Assembly: GCA_019454705.1 (NCBI GenBank)
Contig: JACFNS010000057.1
Location: 1-10,259, forward strand
Origin: Taibaiella sp.
Lineage (GTDB): Bacteria > Bacteroidota > Bacteroidia > Chitinophagales > Chitinophagaceae
Length of the DNA stretch: 10,259 bases
Reading direction: 5' to 3'
How positions within the stretch are numbered: position 1 is the first letter of the stretch; each line of letters opens with the position of its first letter. Positions 6,312 to 10,259 of the stretch are shown one piece after another. The position numbers were made by a program, and so were the translations under genes. The notes beneath the pieces are model-generated. The model searched no databases, had not been told where the DNA came from, and saw nothing but the letters and a program-made list of their open reading frames with translations.

Positions 6312-8405
6312 TTATTTTTTGCTCACTACCACCCATTCATCCAGCTTGACGGTAAAGGGCATTTTACCGATAGTCACCACAGCTTTCTTGTCTTTTATTT
6401 CGGTAAGTATGCCTATCTGATGGTTAATTTTGTGTCTTACGTAATTGCCGATTTCAGGTTTTCCGCCCACCGTTTTATAGTTCTTGTCAGCTTTTTTAGC
6501 CATGGATGCGTTCGCTTGTACCTGCTTCTTTTTGAACAAGACTTTCTCAGCCGCTTCTATTACTTCCTGTTTGTTCTCAGCTTTTTTCCAATCCTGTATT
6601 ATCTGCTTGAATTTGCGTTCCATATCGCGCAGGTATTCCAGTTCTTCTTTCTTTACCTGGTTCTGTAGCTTGATAGTATTGTAGTGTTGCTTCAGTTTCT
6701 CTTTATCGGCCAGTTCGTCATATTTCTTTTTCGACTGTTCGTTTTCCTTGATAAGTTTATCCAGTTCTTTTTCTTTCTGTTCCAGCCTTACCGCCTGCTG
6801 CTCTGTTTTCAACAGCATTTTGTCGAGCTTGAAGTGCCCACGTTCTGTCAGTTCGCGGGCACGGTTGATTATTTTACCCGGTAAACCACTACGTTGGGCG
6901 ATGGCAAATGTGTAGGAACTGCCCGGTTTGCCGATTGTCAATTGATAGAGCGGTTCCAGGATATTCTCATCAAAAGCCATCGCGCCGTTTACTATTCCCT
7001 GCACTTTGCCCGCCATCACTTTCAGGTTCAGGTAGTGGGTGGTAATGATGCCTAACGCATGCTTTGCAGCCAGTTCTTCTACTATAGCCTCAGCAAATGA
7101 ACCGCCCAGGTTAGGGTCTGACCCGCTGCCCAGCTCATCAATAAAGAACAGGGTTTTGCCATTAGCAAACTCCATAAAGTACTTCATGTCCCTCAGGTGG
7201 GCGCTATATGTGCTCAGTTCATGTTCAATGCTCTGGGTATCGCCTATATGTATCATCAACTGCTTGAAGATGCCTATTTCTGATGTGCTGTCTACCGGCA
7301 CCAGCAGTCCTGATTGAGCCATGAGTTGTATCAATCCCGCAGTCTTCATGGTAACAGTTTTGCCACCTGCATTTGGCCCGCTTATGATGAGTATACGTTG
7401 GTTACGATCCAGTTTAATATTGAGCGGGAAAGTAGTTTTGCCCTGCTGTTGGTTGTGTAAGAGCAACAGCGGGTGATAGGCCTTTACCAATTCCAGGCCG
7501 GGGTGCGGGCTGAGGCGGGGCATATTGCCATTGATGTCCTGAGCAAACAACGCCTTCGCCCGAATAAAATCGTATAACCCGCTGATATGATAATAAGTTT
7601 CTAACTGCGGGTGGAATACTGATAAGCGGGAAGTTGTGTCGGCCAGTATGCGCTGTATTTCTTTAGCTTCTGCACGCTCCAGGCTGAATACTTCGTTGTT
7701 CAGTTCTATAGTAGCTTCAGGCTCTATAAATACAGTACGCTGGCTGTCGCTCTCCCCGTGTAATATGCCTTTTACTATGCGTTTGTGTTCGGCAAATACT
7801 GCCACGGTACGCCGTCCGTTCAGGAAGCTCTCTGCAATGTCTGCCAGGTAGCCTTCCTTGTTCAGTTTGCGGAGTATGCCTTCAAATATTTTGCGCAGTT
7901 GCTGGCGCTTATTAGCCAGTTCGCTGCGGATGCTCATCAACTCGCGTGATGCATTGTCCCGTACCATGCCGGTATCGTCTATCACTGATGTTATAAGGTC
8001 TGCAATGCCTTTTTCATAAGTTACGTGTTCGCATATAGCCCGCAGGTGTTTGTACAAGCCCTCATGCTTGTTGAACCAAACGAGGATATCCCTCATATTA
8101 ACCGCCAGTTTCTTAAAAGCCAGCAGTTGTTCGCCACTCAGCACCGAACGGGGTATCGATAACAGTTTTAGTTCCTTCTGTACATTGGTCGTAAAGTCGT
8201 TGGGAAAGTAATCGCCGCCACTCAGCAGCATTTTGTATTCATGTGCCTGCTGCAGTTCCTTTTCTACATATTCCAGCCGTGTATGAAAGCGGAGATTGTC
8301 CACCTGCTCATGCGCGGCATCCGTCCTGCACTTTTTATGCAACAGGGTGCGTATTTTATCAAACTCTAATGCTTCAGCCGCCCTTTCGGGGTACAGTTGT
8401 ATCAT
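6312..8405 (-). CDS. mutS2: MutS2 family ATPase lacking the Smr domain
   Basis: This 697-residue protein lacks the mismatch-reading domains I and II of MutS and starts directly with the MutS2-type core ('LYPERAAEALEFDKIRTLL', 4-22). The lever and clamp helices span about 40-290. The ATPase follows: Walker A 'GPNAGGKT' (343-350), signature-like 'ELSTYSAHLRDM' (396-407), Walker B 'LFFIDELGSGSDP' (419-431) and 'TTHY' (455-458). A long charged coiled coil (about 525-630) leads to a small beta-rich KOW-like domain (about 648-694), where the protein ends. Family role: MutS2 is linked to suppression of recombination and, in Bacillus subtilis, to sensing and splitting collided ribosomes. Usual members are about 780 residues with a C-terminal Smr nuclease domain, which is absent here. 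All ATPase motifs are intact, so it is not a decayed gene. The start fits the family's N terminus. The antiporter gene follows after 83 bases. Confidence 0.93.
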   Translation of the reverse strand: MIQLYPERAAEALEFDKIRTLLHKKCRTDAAHEQVDNLRFHTRLEYVEKELQQAHEYKMLLSGGDYFPNDFTTNVQKELKLLSIPRSVLSGEQLLAFKKLAVNMRDILVWFNKHEGLYKHLRAICEHVTYEKGIADLITSVIDDTGMVRDNASRELMSIRSELANKRQQLRKIFEGILRKLNKEGYLADIAESFLNGRRTVAVFAEHKRIVKGILHGESDSQRTVFIEPEATIELNNEVFSLERAEAKEIQRILADTTSRLSVFHPQLETYYHISGLYDFIRAKALFAQDINGNMPRLSPHPGLELVKAYHPLLLLHNQQQGKTTFPLNIKLDRNQRILIISGPNAGGKTVTMKTAGLIQLMAQSGLLVPVDSTSEIGIFKQLMIHIGDTQSIEHELSTYSAHLRDMKYFMEFANGKTLFFIDELGSGSDPNLGGSFAEAIVEELAAKHALGIITTHYLNLKVMAGKVQGIVNGAMAFDENILEPLYQLTIGKPGSSYTFAIAQRSGLPGKIINRARELTERGHFKLDKMLLKTEQQAVRLEQKEKELDKLIKENEQSKKKYDELADKEKLKQHYNTIKLQNQVKKEELEYLRDMERKFKQIIQDWKKAENKQEVIEAAEKVLFKKKQVQANASMAKKADKNYKTVGGKPEIGNYVRHKINHQIGILTEIKDKKAVVTIGKMPFTVKLDEWVVVSKK

Positions 8406-8424
8406 ACAATCGTGCTCAGGATGG

Positions 8425-8432
8425 CAAATTTA
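8425..8432 (-). promoter_or_regulatory. Candidate -7 box for mutS2
   Basis: On the minus strand this reads TAAATTTG, an exact match to the Bacteroidota -7 consensus TAnnTTTG. It sits 19 bases before the mutS2 ATG, implying a very short leader. No TTTG is found at the normal -33 distance; that position is taken up by the palindrome at 8444-8456. The TTTG at 8439-8442 (minus) is too close to serve as a -33 box. Confidence 0.4.
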
Positions 8433-8443
8433 GTATAACAAAG

Positions 8444-8456
8444 CCTTATGATAAGG
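8444..8456. promoter_or_regulatory. 13-base palindrome in the divergent gap, possible operator
   Basis: CCTTAT and ATAAGG are perfect inverted arms around one central G. The site lies 12 bases upstream of the candidate mutS2 -7 box, about where the -33 region of that promoter would fall, and 27 bases before the DUF4175 gene. This placement suits a dimeric regulator, but a 6-base arm can arise by chance in AT-rich DNA and no binding protein can be named. Confidence 0.25.
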
Positions 8457-8467
8457 ATAATGATAAA
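8450..8467 (+). repeat. Three tandem GATAAN hexamers
   Basis: GATAAG, GATAAT and GATAAA follow each other without a gap, and the first overlaps the right arm of the palindrome at 8444-8456. They lie between the divergent starts of mutS2 and the DUF4175 gene. They could be repeated contact sites for a regulator or simple AT-rich drift; the repeat itself is directly visible, its function is not. Confidence 0.45.
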
Positions 8468-8482
8468 TCCGTTATATTGCGT

Positions 8483-10259
8483 ATGGTACGAAATGTCATG
8501 AATAACTACGACCTGCTTATATCTTCTTTAGATGCATTTATACGTAAGTATTATGCCAATAAGCTCATCAGGGGCATCCTGGTATTTCTTACCTGTATCC
8601 TGTTGTTTATACTAACGGTTACAGTCAGTGAGTATTACCTGTACCTGCCTGCATGGCTGCGTACTGTTATAGCCATATTATTTATTGTTGGTGGATTGTC
8701 GGCCCTTGTGGCGTGGATTGTTATTCCGCTTTCTAAGATGGCCAGGCTGGGGAAGGTCATCAGCCACGAGCAGGCTGCGGTAATCATAGGGCGGCACTTT
8801 ACCGACGTAAGCGATAAGCTGCTGAACATACTGCAACTAAAGAAGAATACTGACACCCACGCCAGCCGCGAGTTGATAGAAGCCAGTATTGAACAAAAGG
8901 CTAAACAATTGGTAGTAATACCCGTAGTTTCCGCCATCGACCTGAGCAAAAACAGGAAATACCTGCCTTACCTGTTGCCTGTATTGTTAGCAGGGATATT
9001 TATGCTGGTAGCCGCTCCCAATATATTCCGTGATGCGTCTGCCAGGCTGCTGCAGCCCACCAAAACTTTTGAGAAACCCGCACCTTTCAATTTTATACTG
9101 AAAACAAAACAACTCAGGGCCACGCGTAATACTGATTTTATTATTGAAGCTACTACAGAGGGTGATGTATTGCCTGCTGATCTTTCGGTTGCTATCGGCG
9201 ACGACATAGTGCCAATGATAACAAAAGGGAATAACCTCTTTCATTATACTTTCAGGAATCCCACGGAAGCTGTAGAATTCAGGTTATATGCAGCTGGATA
9301 TTATTCTCAACCATATACGCTACATGTTGTTCAGAAACCGACTCTGAAATCATTTAAAGTATCTCTGGATTACCCCGGCTATACCGGCAGGCCCGATGAG
9401 CAGGTAAGCAGCCTGGGTGATATGACTATACCTGTAGGTACCACTGTAAGTTGGGACTTTGTGGCTGAACATACTGATAAGGTAGCTATAAGGATGGGGA
9501 ACGGCCCTGAACGAATATTTGAGCAGGAAAATAATAACTGGTCAACCCAATTCAGGTTTATGACTGATACGGTTTATACCCTGGTACTTAGCAACAAGAA
9601 AACATCCGTTACCGATACGTTTAATTATTATGTAAAGGTCATACCTGACGAGCATCCTGTACTGCAACTGGAGGAATACAGGGACTCTGTAACCGGTAAA
9701 CAGGTATTGCTGAACGGTAATGCAGGTGATGATTATGGTATAAGCCAGGTGTTGTTTCATTACAGCATCAGCAATCAACAAAACCAGGAGTTGAAAAAAG
9801 GCAAGACAGTCCTGGGTATTACACGTGGAGCATTAACATCCTTCCAGCATTATTTCGACATACAGGAGCTGGACCTGCAACCCGGGCAAAAGCTGAGCTA
9901 CTACATAGAAGCATGGGATAATGATGGTGTAAACGGCAGCAAAGCTACCCGTAGCGAGATAATGGAGTACAGGATGTATGATAAAGAACAACTGGACTCA
10001 GCCATCAACGCCAATTCACAACAGATTAATTCAGGATTGAGCAATAGCTCTCAACGCTCGGAGCAGCTTGAAGAGGAGTATAAAGAAATGCAGAGCCGCC
10101 TGCTGAAGAGCAATGACATGGACTGGGAGCAACAGGAGAGCCTGCAGAATATGATGAAGATGCAGGAAAGCCTGCAAAACGAGATGAAGGCAGTGAAGAA
10201 GCGTTTTGAGGAACAGTTGCAACAAAGTGAGCAGAAGGAATACAGCGACAACCTGAAAG
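8483..10259 (+). CDS. DUF4175-family membrane protein, N-terminal part (3' end outside window)
   Basis: The frame is open from the ATG at 8483 to the last base with no stop, giving 592 residues; Bacteroidota members are usually about 1,100 residues. A second in-frame ATG at 8498 ('MNNYDLLISSLDAFIRKYY') fits the family N terminus equally well and may be the true start. Visible parts: an amphipathic front helix (7-27), membrane segments at about 31-49 and 61-81, a cytoplasmic stretch with 'LGKVISHEQAAVIIGRHF' (89-106), a third membrane segment (about 160-178), then a large, probably periplasmic beta-rich region with Ig-like spacing. 'GNAGDDYGISQVLFHYSI' and 'LSYYIEAWDNDGVNG' are family marks. 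A Gln/Glu/Met-rich coiled coil fills about 515-592. The molecular function of the family is unknown to me. It is divergent from mutS2 with 77 bases between. The family assignment is from recalled pattern, not from a search. Confidence 0.82.
   Translation, partial: MVRNVMNNYDLLISSLDAFIRKYYANKLIRGILVFLTCILLFILTVTVSEYYLYLPAWLRTVIAILFIVGGLSALVAWIVIPLSKMARLGKVISHEQAAVIIGRHFTDVSDKLLNILQLKKNTDTHASRELIEASIEQKAKQLVVIPVVSAIDLSKNRKYLPYLLPVLLAGIFMLVAAPNIFRDASARLLQPTKTFEKPAPFNFILKTKQLRATRNTDFIIEATTEGDVLPADLSVAIGDDIVPMITKGNNLFHYTFRNPTEAVEFRLYAAGYYSQPYTLHVVQKPTLKSFKVSLDYPGYTGRPDEQVSSLGDMTIPVGTTVSWDFVAEHTDKVAIRMGNGPERIFEQENNNWSTQFRFMTDTVYTLVLSNKKTSVTDTFNYYVKVIPDEHPVLQLEEYRDSVTGKQVLLNGNAGDDYGISQVLFHYSISNQQNQELKKGKTVLGITRGALTSFQHYFDIQELDLQPGQKLSYYIEAWDNDGVNGSKATRSEIMEYRMYDKEQLDSAINANSQQINSGLSNSSQRSEQLEEEYKEMQSRLLKSNDMDWEQQESLQNMMKMQESLQNEMKAVKKRFEEQLQQSEQKEYSDNLK

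Noticed and set aside
10031..10251. Overlapping Leu/Cys-rich open frames on the minus strand at the right edge
   Set aside because: They are antisense to the coiled-coil region of the DUF4175 gene; the Leu/Cys/Ser-rich reading simply reflects its Gln/Glu/Met codons.
1..10259. Mobile element, phage, defence system, CRISPR array, tRNA or riboswitch
   Set aside because: I saw no transposase, integrase, terminal repeats, spaced direct repeats, tRNA-like cloverleaf or known leader fold; all long frames are accounted for by housekeeping or envelope genes.

Overview
The window looks like ordinary chromosomal core sequence from a Bacteroidota bacterium, most likely in or near the Chitinophagaceae; no mobile element, CRISPR array, rRNA or tRNA was recognised. 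The reasons are a SusC/colicin-receptor-like TonB-dependent barrel, a DUF4175-type membrane protein in its Bacteroidota form, an 'AYAQ' signal-peptide end, no clear Shine-Dalgarno sequences, and candidate -7 boxes of the TAnnTTTG type. The family-level placement is an inference from how the proteins read, not from a search.

Layout: (1) bases 1-1269, plus strand: the C-terminal part of a TonB-dependent outer-membrane receptor, cut at the left edge. (2) 1348-3234, plus: an exported, multi-span MscS-type mechanosensitive channel with a long periplasmic coiled-coil front end. (3) 3285-5021, plus: an APC-superfamily permease with a soluble C-terminal domain of about 130 residues. (4) 5014-6228, minus: a cation:proton antiporter of the CPA type whose stop overlaps the permease stop by 8 bases. 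(5) 6312-8405, minus: a MutS2 ATPase without the usual C-terminal Smr domain. (6) 8483 to the right edge, plus: the N-terminal 592 residues of a DUF4175-family membrane protein, divergent from mutS2. No stretch over 300 bases lacks a gene; the largest gaps are 77-83 bases.

How they may work together: genes 2-4 all handle ions or small solutes at the inner membrane (pressure release, amino-acid or amine uptake, Na+/H+ or K+/H+ exchange), and gene 1 imports a ligand across the outer membrane. Shared function is only suggested by adjacency. The mutS2/DUF4175 divergent gap holds the most regulatory-looking DNA: a 13-base palindrome, three tandem GATAAN hexamers and a -7-like box for mutS2.

I found no convincing undescribed multi-gene system. 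The points most worth a second look are the Smr-less MutS2, the soluble tail of the permease, the unusual pore helix and periplasmic extension of the MscS protein, and the repeats between mutS2 and the DUF4175 gene.
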